Of a stretch of 38,002 nt of DNA, positions 1 to 8,337 are shown in pieces. This DNA comes from Bacteroidota bacterium (lineage in GTDB: Bacteria; Bacteroidota; Ignavibacteria; Tepidaquicellales; Tepidaquicellaceae): assembly GCA_018266895.1 (NCBI GenBank), contig JAFDZQ010000005.1, positions 31,107 to 69,108 of the forward strand. The letters are read 5' to 3'. The stretch's first letter is position 1. Every line of letters starts with the position of its first letter. Below the pieces are notes generated by a model. It did not search any database and had not been told where the DNA came from. It saw nothing but the letters and a program-made list of their open reading frames with translations. The position numbers were made by a program, and so were the translations under genes.

Positions 1-1422
1 CTGAATATTTTCGGAAGTGAAATAAAAGCCATTGTGCCGTCAGTAAGAAAAGATTTAACAGTTAACGAAAGTATTTTAAAAACTTTTCTCAATCTGGGAT
101 ATTGTCTTGAGCCTTATACAATTTACAAAGAAATCAGTTGTGTCAAACCCGGTAATGTAGTTATCATTAATGAAGGTAAAACCACCGGGCTGGATCTTAA
201 TACATATAATTTCGAAAATACGAACAAATACAGCTTCAGTGAGAATACAGAACTTACAGAAGAAAAATTAAAAAAAGCAGTAGAGAGGAATTTAACTGCA
301 GATGTGGAAGTTGCTGTCGCACTGAGCGGAGGCATTGACTCTTCACTGATTTACGCATTTGCAAATAAAGTCAATAACAGAATTAAAGGTCTTACAATAA
401 AATTTGATGATGAAGAATACAATGAAGAAGAGATTGCAAGGATTTATTCACAGACACTGAAAGGAAATCATGAGTTTGTGGATGTTGACACAGAACTGAA
501 CTTAGACACGCTTAACAGGATTCTTCTTGATTTTGATCAGCCCTATGCGGATTCTTCAGCGGTAAATGTATATTATCTTACAAAGGCGACCGGCAAAGTT
601 ACCAAAGTATTGCTCGGAGGTGACGGAGGTGACGAGCTGTTCAACGGTTATCCTTCTCAGACCTGGCTTACCTATGTCTATAATTTAAGCAGGAACGGAT
701 TATTAAAGAAAGGCGGAGCATTTATATTCAGCGCAGCTTATCTGACGGCAAATAAAATTCACAGAAGATCAATAAAAAGAGTATCGGATCTCTGGGAAGA
801 CAATCCGCAGGAGTTATTGTATGACTGGCATTCCTGGTTTCCGAGAAAGACAGAATATCCCGGAGGAAGTCCGTTCCTGTTTGATACTTATCCCGGAGTT
901 GAGATTTATAATTCAGTATTCAAAACGGATGCTCCGGATGAGTTCAGGCATGTTGTTGTTTTTGATTATTTCAGAAAGCAGATGCTGAGCGATTATCTCC
1001 GCAAGACAGATATGATGTCGATGCTGAACGGAGTTGAATACAGAGTGCCGTTTCTCGATGAAGACCTGACTGAATTTGCACTGACAATACCTTTCTCTCA
1101 GAAATCATCACTAAGGGAGACAAAAAAAATACTCAGATATATTCACAGTAAGAATTATCCGGCAAAAACAAGCAAAGCTCCGAAAAAAGGATTTACAATC
1201 CCGCTGGATACTTCGCTTAGCAAAGAAGAATTCATCAGCATTCAGGAAAATTTACTGAAAAACGGAAACATCGTACATCAATACATTAAAAAAGATTACA
1301 TCGAATTTCTTTTCAGAGGCCTTGATGACAGGGAGAGTGTGCAGTCAGATATAAGCAGAGCGGGGATTTATCAGAGAATCTTAATGCTTTACAGCCTTAG
1401 TTTATGGAATGAAAATAAATGA
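1..1422 (+). CDS. Asparagine-synthase-type amidotransferase, 5' end outside window
   Basis: The frame is open from base 1 and reads LNIFGSEIKAIV, which matches the FxSEIKAL segment at the end of the glutaminase half of AsnB proteins. The N-terminal Ntn-hydrolase domain with its Cys2 nucleophile therefore lies upstream of the window, and a GTG start at 34 would be artificial. The visible part is the ATP-dependent synthase domain. The PP-loop SGGIDSS is encoded near 325-345, GGDGGDELFNGY near 616-651, and EYRVPFLDEDL near 1036-1068. The C-terminus is full length for the family, with about 75 residues after the GFTIPL motif. In polysaccharide clusters such proteins are usually annotated as asparagine synthases, but some amidate uronic acids or other sugar acids, so the substrate here is open. 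The stop overlaps the next start in ATGA, which indicates translational coupling. Confidence 0.9.
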   Translation: MNIFGSEIKAIVPSVRKDLTVNESILKTFLNLGYCLEPYTIYKEISCVKPGNVVIINEGKTTGLDLNTYNFENTNKYSFSENTELTEEKLKKAVERNLTADVEVAVALSGGIDSSLIYAFANKVNNRIKGLTIKFDDEEYNEEEIARIYSQTLKGNHEFVDVDTELNLDTLNRILLDFDQPYADSSAVNVYYLTKATGKVTKVLLGGDGGDELFNGYPSQTWLTYVYNLSRNGLLKKGGAFIFSAAYLTANKIHRRSIKRVSDLWEDNPQELLYDWHSWFPRKTEYPGGSPFLFDTYPGVEIYNSVFKTDAPDEFRHVVVFDYFRKQMLSDYLRKTDMMSMLNGVEYRVPFLDEDLTEFALTIPFSQKSSLRETKKILRYIHSKNYPAKTSKAPKKGFTIPLDTSLSKEEFISIQENLLKNGNIVHQYIKKDYIEFLFRGLDDRESVQSDISRAGIYQRILMLYSLSLWNENK

Positions 1423-2552
1423 AGCTTGCAATAATTTCACATACACCTCATTACAAAAAAAACGGAAGGATAACAGGCTGGGGATCGACTGTAAGGGAAG
1501 TAAATCATCTTCTGAAATTATTCGATGAAATATATCATATCGCTCCTTTGCATGACGGAGAATCTCCTGACAGTTCTTTAGAATATCAAAGCGAAAAAAT
1601 CAAATTCATTTCCCTTAAGCCGTATGGAGGAGAAAAATTATATCAGAAGCTGTCAGTTGTATTTACTGCGCCTTATAATATTAAGAAGATCAGTTCAGTT
1701 TTAAAAAATCTCAGCAGGGAAGACTGGGTGCAGTTCAGAGCTCCGACGGCAATGGGAGTTTATGTGTTACCGTTTCTTAAATTAAAAAACAGGTCAAGGC
1801 TGTGGGTAAAATACGCAGGCAACTGGAAAATGGAAAATCCTCCTTTATCATACAGATTTCAGAAATGGTGGCTTGAAAATAATTATCAGGGATCGAAAGT
1901 TACCATTAACGGTTACTGGAAAGGTCAGAAAGAACACATACTTGACTTTCAGAATCCCTGTTTTGATAAAGTTGAACTTGACAGAGCCGGCAAAATTGGT
2001 TCTGAAAAAGATTTTAAAGGAAAGCTTACATTATGTTTTGCAGGATCGTTAACATCAAACAAAGGCGTGGATATTCTGCTTGAAGCGCTGAGAATGATAG
2101 AAGGAAAAAATGAAATCGCCGAAATGATCTTTGCGGGTGACGGAAGCGAAAGGAAGAAATACGAAAAATCTGCGTCTGAAATTAATTTGAAAATTTCATT
2201 TACAGGATTTTTAGGCAGGAGTGATCTGGAAAAGATTTATGAGAAGTCGCATATAATAATCCTGCCGAGCGAATCAGAGGGATTCCCAAAAGTGATTGCT
2301 GAAGCTGCAGCATTCGGATGCGTGCCGTTGGTTTCGGATGTTTCATCAATTAGCCAGTATTTTGACGGGTCGAAGAGCTTCCTTCTGAAAAAAATAAATG
2401 CTGAGGAAATCAGAATGAAACTGGATTATGCACTGAGTGAAAGAAGGAAGCTCAAGGAAATGTCACTGAAGTGCATAACAGATTCAGGAATTTTTACATA
2501 TGAACATTATCTGAATTCTCTGAAGGATAAAATAATTTATGCAGACCAATGA
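1419..2552 (+). CDS. Glycosyltransferase family 4 (GT-B fold)
   Basis: This 377-residue protein fits the GT4 retaining glycosyltransferase family. The C-terminal donor-binding half shows FAGSLTSNKGVDILLEAL, then FAGDGSERKKYE, ISFTGFLGRSDLEKIY and the ESEGFPKVIAEAAAFG segment, which carries the E-x7-E nucleotide-sugar motif. The N-terminal half is the variable acceptor domain, with GWGSTVREV near the start where GT4 enzymes have a glycine-rich loop. No membrane segment is seen, so it probably acts at the cytoplasmic face of the inner membrane, adding one sugar to the undecaprenyl-linked repeat unit. It starts inside the stop codon of the preceding amidotransferase gene (ATGA) and is followed by the cluster's largest early gap, 77 bp. 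The sugar donor and linkage cannot be told from sequence. Confidence 0.88.
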   Translation: MKLAIISHTPHYKKNGRITGWGSTVREVNHLLKLFDEIYHIAPLHDGESPDSSLEYQSEKIKFISLKPYGGEKLYQKLSVVFTAPYNIKKISSVLKNLSREDWVQFRAPTAMGVYVLPFLKLKNRSRLWVKYAGNWKMENPPLSYRFQKWWLENNYQGSKVTINGYWKGQKEHILDFQNPCFDKVELDRAGKIGSEKDFKGKLTLCFAGSLTSNKGVDILLEALRMIEGKNEIAEMIFAGDGSERKKYEKSASEINLKISFTGFLGRSDLEKIYEKSHIIILPSESEGFPKVIAEAAAFGCVPLVSDVSSISQYFDGSKSFLLKKINAEEIRMKLDYALSERRKLKEMSLKCITDSGIFTYEHYLNSLKDKIIYADQ

Positions 2553-2576
2553 GAAGTTCAGAAAAAAAATACATAG

Positions 2577-2604
2577 TTAGATTTAATCAGAATGATTACT
2601 TTTG
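2577..2604 (+). promoter_or_regulatory. Possible Bacteroidota-type promoter before the polymerase gene
   Basis: In the 77-bp gap the sequence TACTTTTG (2597-2604) matches the Bacteroidota -7 element TAnnTTTG exactly. A TTAG at 2577-2580, 16 bp upstream, is a partial match to the -33 TTTG element. The implied transcript would start about 20 bases before the GTG start at 2630. The motif is short and the DNA AT-rich, so this is only a candidate for an internal promoter. Confidence 0.3.
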
Positions 2605-2629
2605 TAACAAATAAAAATTTAGTTCCACA

Positions 2630-3967
2630 GTGAAAAATTCACCTTACAAAGCGGAGATTTATTTAGCATTAACAATACTTCTGAGTATGTCAATGCTTTT
2701 TAATCCGAAACTCAGTACGACATACTCGCTGATAATCGTTGCCATAGGGATGTACAAAATATTCATCAACAAAAATGCAGACGGATCAGCGCATATATTT
2801 GCGGGTTTTGTAATCGGAATTGAAGTATTATTCAGAATGAATTCAGGGGGATTCGGTTATGAGTACGGTAAATATGCAGCGATATTATTTCTGATAACGG
2901 GATTTCTTGTTGAAAAGATAAAGAAAAAAACTCCTACAATATTTATTTTCTTTATACTGCTAATGGTGCCTTCAATTTTTTTCGTGGAATATCCCACATT
3001 TGATCTTACACGTCAGATGGTATCTTTTAATTTATCCGGACCAGTAATTCTGACCATTTCCTCTGTCTATTTTTTCAGGAGGAAAATAAATCCGGTGCAG
3101 TTAAGAAAATTATTCTTAAGCATTCTGTATCCTATAACTGCAATGTCAATATTCGTTTATTTCAGATCCGGCTCGCTTGAAGAAATGGAATTTACGACGG
3201 AATCTAATTTTCAGGCAAGCGGAGGATTCGGACCTAATCAGGTATCAACAATTTTTGGCCTGGGAATACTGATTATTGCAATGGCTTATTTCCTTAACAT
3301 AAGACTGTTCAGACTGAAGTATCTGAATGTGATCCTTCTTCTCGGATTTCTTATCAGAGGACTTGCTACATTTTCCAGAGGGGGAATGCTTGCGCCCATG
3401 GCGGCAATAATTTTCTGTATAGTAATAATGTCTTTGTCAGATGCAGGTTTTCAGGCTAGAATCGGAAGAGTAGTGTATGCATTTCTTGCAATTTTTGTAA
3501 TTGGTTTTGCGGGGTTTTATTATGTGAATGATGTAAGTGGCGGACTGCTTGAGATGCGTTTCAAGGGAGAATCAATGTACAATAAGGAAAAAAGCAATAT
3601 GTTCAGCGGGAGGGAAGAGATATTTCAGGAAGACATGGAAATATTCCAGGGTAACGTCCTTACGGGAGTAGGACCCGGAATGGCAAGTGAGAAACGGGGT
3701 GAGATCAGCGGTGTGGAATCAGCCGCTCATATTGAATATTCAAGAATGCTTGCCGAACACGGTCTGTTTGGTCTTGTTGCAATTTTTATTTTAGTGCTGT
3801 TTCCGGCTAAATATTTTTTTAAACTGAAATCATCCGATAATAAGATCATTTTGATACTCTGCGTAGTGTTTGTGTTTATAACTCTGGGTCACGCCGCTAT
3901 GAGAACAGCCGCTCCGGGATTTATTTACGGTTTGGCTTTCATTAATATTGTCAGACTCCGTCAATGA
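2630..3967 (+). CDS. O-antigen polymerase / ligase family membrane protein (Wzy/WaaL-like)
   Basis: A 445-residue, strongly hydrophobic protein with roughly ten to twelve membrane segments. The central part carries FGPNQVSTIFGLG, then FSRGGMLAPM just before the large loop, and the loop contains the TGVGPG motif followed by AAHIEYSRMLAEHGLFGL. This is the layout of the O-antigen ligase/polymerase superfamily (Wzy_C, PF04932), which joins undecaprenyl-linked repeat units in the periplasm or transfers the chain to an acceptor. Polymerase and ligase cannot be separated from sequence alone; the position inside a glycosyltransferase cluster favours a polymerase. The start is a GTG at 2630, giving a hydrophobic segment from about residue 10. 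Its stop overlaps the next start by four bases. Confidence 0.85.
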   Translation: MKNSPYKAEIYLALTILLSMSMLFNPKLSTTYSLIIVAIGMYKIFINKNADGSAHIFAGFVIGIEVLFRMNSGGFGYEYGKYAAILFLITGFLVEKIKKKTPTIFIFFILLMVPSIFFVEYPTFDLTRQMVSFNLSGPVILTISSVYFFRRKINPVQLRKLFLSILYPITAMSIFVYFRSGSLEEMEFTTESNFQASGGFGPNQVSTIFGLGILIIAMAYFLNIRLFRLKYLNVILLLGFLIRGLATFSRGGMLAPMAAIIFCIVIMSLSDAGFQARIGRVVYAFLAIFVIGFAGFYYVNDVSGGLLEMRFKGESMYNKEKSNMFSGREEIFQEDMEIFQGNVLTGVGPGMASEKRGEISGVESAAHIEYSRMLAEHGLFGLVAIFILVLFPAKYFFKLKSSDNKIILILCVVFVFITLGHAAMRTAAPGFIYGLAFINIVRLRQ

Positions 3968-4983
3968 TCCTGTATGCGGGGAATATACTTTCAAAATTCG
4001 GATTTACACCAACATTCATTGAAACATTAACTCCAAAACTTTCAGAGCATTACGATGTAAAAGCTGTTTCAGATAAGAAAAATCAGTTGTACAGAATGAT
4101 TGATATGATGCTCGCTCTTTTTTACAATAAAAAAAAGATCGATGTTGTCATTATTGATTCATACAGCATGAGAGCATTCTGGTATACTTATATTCTTTCA
4201 CGAATCAGCGTTCATTACGGCATTCCATATATTCCCATTTTACGGGGAGGCGGATATTATGAGAGACTTAAGTCATCACCGGAGTGTTGCAGATTTGTCT
4301 TTTCTAAATCACATAAAAATATTTCCCCGTCTCTTTTTCTGAAAAATATTTTTGTCAAAGAAGGTTATGAGGTAGAATACATTCCGAATTTTATTCCGGT
4401 TGCAAATTATAAATTCAAAAAGAGAGATTCTGTAAGACCAAAACTTTTATGGGTAAGATCATTTGACAGAACATATAATCCGGTACTGGCTGTGCTGATT
4501 TTAAAAAAACTGAAGCTGAAGTATCCGGAAACCGAACTATGCATGGTAGGTCCTGACAAGGACGGAAGTCTGCAGCATGTGACTGATAAAGCAAAAGAGC
4601 TTGAAGTTTCCGATTCGCTGAAAATTACCGGCAGACTTTCAAAAGACGAATGGATAAAATTATCTGAAGATTATGATATTTTTATAAATACTACGGACTA
4701 TGATAATCATCCTGTAAGTGTTATCGAGGCAATGGCTTTAGGTCTGCCGGTCGTCTCCACAGATGTAGGAGGTATTCCGTTTCTCATAGAAAATAATACT
4801 GACGGACTCCTTGTTTCTCCGGATAATGTGGACAGTTTTACCGAACAAATTGAAAGACTAATTTCCGATAACACTCTTGTACAGAAACTGTCAGAGAATG
4901 CCAGGAATAAAGTAAAGGATTTTGACTGGGAAATACTGAAACAAAAATGGTTTAATCTTCTTGATCCCCTGATAAAAAAATAA
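3964..4983 (+). CDS. Glycosyltransferase family 4
   Basis: A 339-residue GT4 protein. The donor domain reads LLWVRSFDRTYNPVLAV, then CMVGPDKDGS, LKITGRLSKDEWIKL, and finally HPVSVIEAMALGLPVVSTD with VGGIPFLI, which contains the classic E-x7-E nucleotide-sugar contact. The N-terminus (YAGNILSKFGFTPTFIE) fits the acceptor-side fold of this family. There is no signal peptide, so it should act in the cytoplasm on the lipid-linked oligosaccharide. Translation is coupled to the polymerase gene by an ATGA overlap, and the next gene starts only four bases after its stop. The DxD-like NTTDYDNHP stretch before the E-x7-E is typical of GT4 enzymes from surface polysaccharide clusters. Donor and linkage are unknown. 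Confidence 0.88.
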   Translation: MILYAGNILSKFGFTPTFIETLTPKLSEHYDVKAVSDKKNQLYRMIDMMLALFYNKKKIDVVIIDSYSMRAFWYTYILSRISVHYGIPYIPILRGGGYYERLKSSPECCRFVFSKSHKNISPSLFLKNIFVKEGYEVEYIPNFIPVANYKFKKRDSVRPKLLWVRSFDRTYNPVLAVLILKKLKLKYPETELCMVGPDKDGSLQHVTDKAKELEVSDSLKITGRLSKDEWIKLSEDYDIFINTTDYDNHPVSVIEAMALGLPVVSTDVGGIPFLIENNTDGLLVSPDNVDSFTEQIERLISDNTLVQKLSENARNKVKDFDWEILKQKWFNLLDPLIKK

Positions 4984-4987
4984 TAGT

Positions 4988-6289
4988 ATGTCGTTCCTTG
5001 AGTTAAGTTTAAAGTTAAAGAGGTTTCCTCTGGCAAAAGCTGAGAATGAACTGAAAATGATTCAGTCTCTGTCCGAACCGGAATTCAGAAAATGGCATCT
5101 GAATAAAAGATGGGAAATTGCAAAGTACCATTTTGCAAACAATGATTTTTACAGGAATAAAACCGGAAATAAATTACCTGATAAATGGGAAGATCTGCCT
5201 GTGATCGTAAAAAGCGATTATCAGAATTCTGATAAGAATTTGATTTCAGATTCTGTACCGAAGAAAGATCTTTACACGGGATACACTTCCGGTTCTTCCG
5301 GACATCCTTTCAGTTACGCCAAAGATAAATTTGCCCATGCCATGACCTGGGCTCTGATAAAGAACAGATATAAAGATTTCGGACTGACACTGAACTCCCG
5401 TCAGGCAAGGTTTTACGGGATACCGTTTGAAAGAATTGATTTTATGAAAGAGAAGTTCAAGGATTTTCTTTCCAACCGGCTCCGCTTTCCCGTCTTTGAC
5501 CTTTCGGATGAAATGCTTGAAAAATTTCTTAAGAGATTTGAATCGTCCGCATTTGATTATATCTACGGTTATACAAATTCAATCGTTCTCTTCGCCAGAT
5601 TCATTATCAGAAAGAACATTATACTTAAAAAAGTCTGCCCGTCTTTAAAAGTCTGTATCTGCACTTCAGAAAACTGCACTGAAGAAGATAAAAAAATAAT
5701 CACTGAGGCGTTCGGAGTGCCGGCAGTAAATGAGTACGGGACATCGGAAGTGGATCTGATAGCTTTTGAGGATTTTAAAGGAAACTGGAAACTTTCCGAA
5801 GAAAATATTTTCATTGAAATACTGGATGATGCAGGCAACAGACTGACAAAAGGTGGCGAAGGCAGAATAATTCTGACCGCTTTGCACAACAAGGCAATGC
5901 CTTTTATAAGATACGAAATAGGTGATAAGGCAGTAATTGAAAAGAGTGAAGATAAAATCATTATTAAACAGCTTCTTGGAGGAGTTAACGATATTATTCT
6001 GCTTCCCAGCGGAAAAAAATCTTCTGGAGTTACTTTTTATTTTATTACAAGAGATATTCTTGAAAGAAGCGGAATCTTAAGAGAATTCATTATTAAGCAG
6101 GTTTCAATTGACAGATTTATTTTTGAAGTTGTTTCCGACAGTGATGTTACACAGGAAGATAAAACGATCATTCAGAAAAAGATGGATGTATATCTTGAAC
6201 CGGGACTGAGCTTTGAAATAAAAAGAGTGGATAAAATTGAAAGGACAAAGGCGGGAAAGATGAAACATTTTCATTCTCAATTAAGCTGA
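4988..6289 (+). CDS. CapK/PaaK-like adenylate-forming (phenylacetate-CoA-ligase family) protein
   Basis: A 433-residue protein of the ANL superfamily branch represented by phenylacetate-CoA ligase and CapK. The ATP-binding P-loop is YTSGSSGHPF near residues 99-108; further motifs are EYGTSEVDLIAFE, in the position of the family's YGxTE motif, and a C-terminal half with KIERTKAGKMKHF, which resembles the mobile C-terminal subdomain bearing the catalytic Lys. CapK-type proteins recur in capsule and O-antigen clusters, where an activated acyl group is presumed to be attached to a sugar, but their reaction is poorly defined. It starts four bases after the preceding GT4 gene and ends one base before the next gene. 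The substrate acid and whether CoA is the acceptor cannot be read from sequence. Confidence 0.82.
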   Translation: MSFLELSLKLKRFPLAKAENELKMIQSLSEPEFRKWHLNKRWEIAKYHFANNDFYRNKTGNKLPDKWEDLPVIVKSDYQNSDKNLISDSVPKKDLYTGYTSGSSGHPFSYAKDKFAHAMTWALIKNRYKDFGLTLNSRQARFYGIPFERIDFMKEKFKDFLSNRLRFPVFDLSDEMLEKFLKRFESSAFDYIYGYTNSIVLFARFIIRKNIILKKVCPSLKVCICTSENCTEEDKKIITEAFGVPAVNEYGTSEVDLIAFEDFKGNWKLSEENIFIEILDDAGNRLTKGGEGRIILTALHNKAMPFIRYEIGDKAVIEKSEDKIIIKQLLGGVNDIILLPSGKKSSGVTFYFITRDILERSGILREFIIKQVSIDRFIFEVVSDSDVTQEDKTIIQKKMDVYLEPGLSFEIKRVDKIERTKAGKMKHFHSQLS

Positions 6290-6290
6290 A

Positions 6291-7490
6291 TTGAAGTTAG
6301 TCATTCTTACTCAGTATTTTATTCCGGAGATCGGAGCTCCTTCAAACCGTCTGTTGGAATTATCGAAAAGACTTATAAAGGACGGCTGGGAGGTGTCGGT
6401 TGTGACCGGAATGCCAAATTATCCGAAAGGAAGGATCTTCGATGAATACAGAGGAAAATTTAAATCCGAGGAAACTGCCGGGGATATAAAAATTTTAAGA
6501 TACTGGCTTTATGCGTCAAATTCCCATAAGAGAATTCCCAGAATAATTTCAATGCTGTCTTTTTCTTTTACAAGCCTTCTCAGCTTATTCAGGTTAAAAA
6601 AATACAACGCGGATTATTTGTTTGTAGAAAGTCCTCCGCTGACTCTCGGATTGAGCGCTTATCTGCTGTCATTATTTTCAGGATCAAAATTGATCATGAA
6701 CGTATCAGACATATGGCCTCTGACAGCCAAGGAGCTTGGTGTGATCGGCGATGGCTTTTTGTATGATCAGATAGAAAAACTTGAGAAGTTCCTGTATAAA
6801 AAATCCTTTCTCTGTACCGGACAGTCTGAAGAAATAATAAATCACATAAGTAAAACTGCCGGGGAAAAAGTTTACCTGTTCAGGAACGGCGTAGAAGTAA
6901 GCAGATTTCAGAAACCGGCGCTTCATGATAAAGAGAACGGAAATATAAAAATAGTCTATGCAGGTCTGATCGGAGTAGCTCAGGGAATTCCTGATATCGC
7001 AATGAATATTAATTTCACTGAACTCGGAGCTGAATTTCATATCTACGGAGAAGGTGCTGAGAGAAACATTCTGGAAAAATACATCAACAGCAATCCCGGA
7101 AGGAATATTTTCCTTCACGAAAGCGTAAAACGCGATGAAATTCCGGAACTGTTAAGCGAATATTACTGCACGATAATCCCGCTTGTCAACAATATTTATG
7201 GCGCAGTTCCCTCTAAAATTTATGAAGCTATGGCAGCCGGACTGCCTGTATTATTTTCAGGTTCAGGCGAGGGCGCAAAAATTATCAGGGATAACAAAGC
7301 AGGACTGATATCAGAACCGAAGGATTTTGAAACGTTGAAAAAAAATATTCTGGAGATAAAAAATTCAATTGAGTTAAGGAATGAAATTTCACTGAACTGC
7401 AGAAATCTTGCAGAAAGTAAATTTGACAGAGACAGATTAACGGATGAATTTTCAAAAAAACTTATTTCACTCAAAAGCTCAAACAGTTAA
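6291..7490 (+). CDS. WbuB-like glycosyltransferase family 4
   Basis: A 399-residue GT4 protein whose N-terminus is characteristic of the WbuB group: LTQYFIPEIGAPSNRLLEL, then WEVSVVTGMPNYPKG and GDIKILRYW with a short arginine-containing patch. Members transfer N-acetylfucosamine or related deoxy amino sugars in O-antigen synthesis. The donor half holds IVYAGLIGVAQGIPD, FHIYGEGAERNIL and YEAMAAGLPVLFSG with an E-x7-E type motif. The start is a TTG at 6291, one base after the stop of the CapK-like gene; no ATG gives the conserved N-terminus. A hydrophobic stretch near residues 95-130 may anchor it to the membrane. A deoxy amino sugar donor would fit the dehydratase and aminotransferase encoded downstream, but that is inference. 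Confidence 0.87.
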   Translation: MKLVILTQYFIPEIGAPSNRLLELSKRLIKDGWEVSVVTGMPNYPKGRIFDEYRGKFKSEETAGDIKILRYWLYASNSHKRIPRIISMLSFSFTSLLSLFRLKKYNADYLFVESPPLTLGLSAYLLSLFSGSKLIMNVSDIWPLTAKELGVIGDGFLYDQIEKLEKFLYKKSFLCTGQSEEIINHISKTAGEKVYLFRNGVEVSRFQKPALHDKENGNIKIVYAGLIGVAQGIPDIAMNINFTELGAEFHIYGEGAERNILEKYINSNPGRNIFLHESVKRDEIPELLSEYYCTIIPLVNNIYGAVPSKIYEAMAAGLPVLFSGSGEGAKIIRDNKAGLISEPKDFETLKKNILEIKNSIELRNEISLNCRNLAESKFDRDRLTDEFSKKLISLKSSNS

Positions 7491-7496
7491 CAGTAA

Positions 7497-8312
7497 ATGC
7501 GAAGTGTTTTTATAGGATCTAAAAATGAATTTGATGAACTTGTCGTCGACTGGTTATCTCAAAACACCGAAATTGCCGGAGTTGTATGGTCGGACTCTGC
7601 TACCTGGAGAAAGACTTGGAAAGGAAGATTTCAGTACGGACTTAAAAGGGCGAAAAAATACGGATTCCTCAAAGTAATTGACGAACTGTTTTTATTTTTT
7701 TATGTAAAGAAAAAAGTTGCCGTAAAGGAACTTGGATTTCTGAAACGGGAAGTTATCAGACCTTACTGGAAAAAGAAGGGAAGGAAGTTTGAAGACCTGA
7801 AATTCAGGGAAATCAGTTCGGATAATGTGAATAAAAAAGAGGTAATTGATTTTCTTAATGAAGTGAAACCTGATATAATCTTTGCAATGTGCGTAAATGA
7901 TTTCTTCGGAAAGAAGATAAGGTCTATACCTAAGTACGGAGTATTCCTCTGGCACGAAGGTCTTACGCCTGAATACAAAGGATTATATTCTCCGTTCTGG
8001 ACACTTTACAACGGTGAGTATGATAAACTCGCATATACTTTTTTACGGATGAATGATGAAATAGACGGTGGCGAGATTTTTGTTCAGGGTATTGCAAAAG
8101 ACATTGATCTTACAAAACACAATTATTCATTCATCGGACACAAAGCCATTTATGACAGTCTCGGTGAAGTCGGGAATTTTCTGAAATTACTTGAAAGCGG
8201 GAAAGAACAAAGACTTGAAAGAAAAAATCCTGCAAAGGGATATTACACTTATCCCGGACTTTCACATTACATAAAAATGAGGAACAGGTTAAAGCAGCAT
8301 CTGAAAAAATAA
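7497..8312 (+). CDS. Formyltransferase-fold protein with altered active site
   Basis: A 271-residue protein whose middle and C-terminal parts match the formyltransferase N-terminal domain (PF00551) used by Fmt, PurN and sugar N-formyltransferases. The segment GVFLWHEGLTPEYKG (about residues 148-162) corresponds to the family's N-x-H-x-S-L-L-P-x-x-R-G loop, and NDEIDGGEI (186-194) to the loop with the catalytic Asp. His153 and Asp190 are present, but the position of the catalytic Asn holds Leu151. There is no second (C-terminal tRNA or ankyrin) domain. In this setting a 10-formyl-THF-dependent sugar N-formyltransferase would be expected, acting on an amino sugar nucleotide. The missing Asn leaves that uncertain: it could be a divergent subfamily or another acyl transfer. 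Confidence 0.75.
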   Translation: MRSVFIGSKNEFDELVVDWLSQNTEIAGVVWSDSATWRKTWKGRFQYGLKRAKKYGFLKVIDELFLFFYVKKKVAVKELGFLKREVIRPYWKKKGRKFEDLKFREISSDNVNKKEVIDFLNEVKPDIIFAMCVNDFFGKKIRSIPKYGVFLWHEGLTPEYKGLYSPFWTLYNGEYDKLAYTFLRMNDEIDGGEIFVQGIAKDIDLTKHNYSFIGHKAIYDSLGEVGNFLKLLESGKEQRLERKNPAKGYYTYPGLSHYIKMRNRLKQHLKK

Positions 8313-8337
8313 TTTTACAAACTACAAAATTTTTGAT

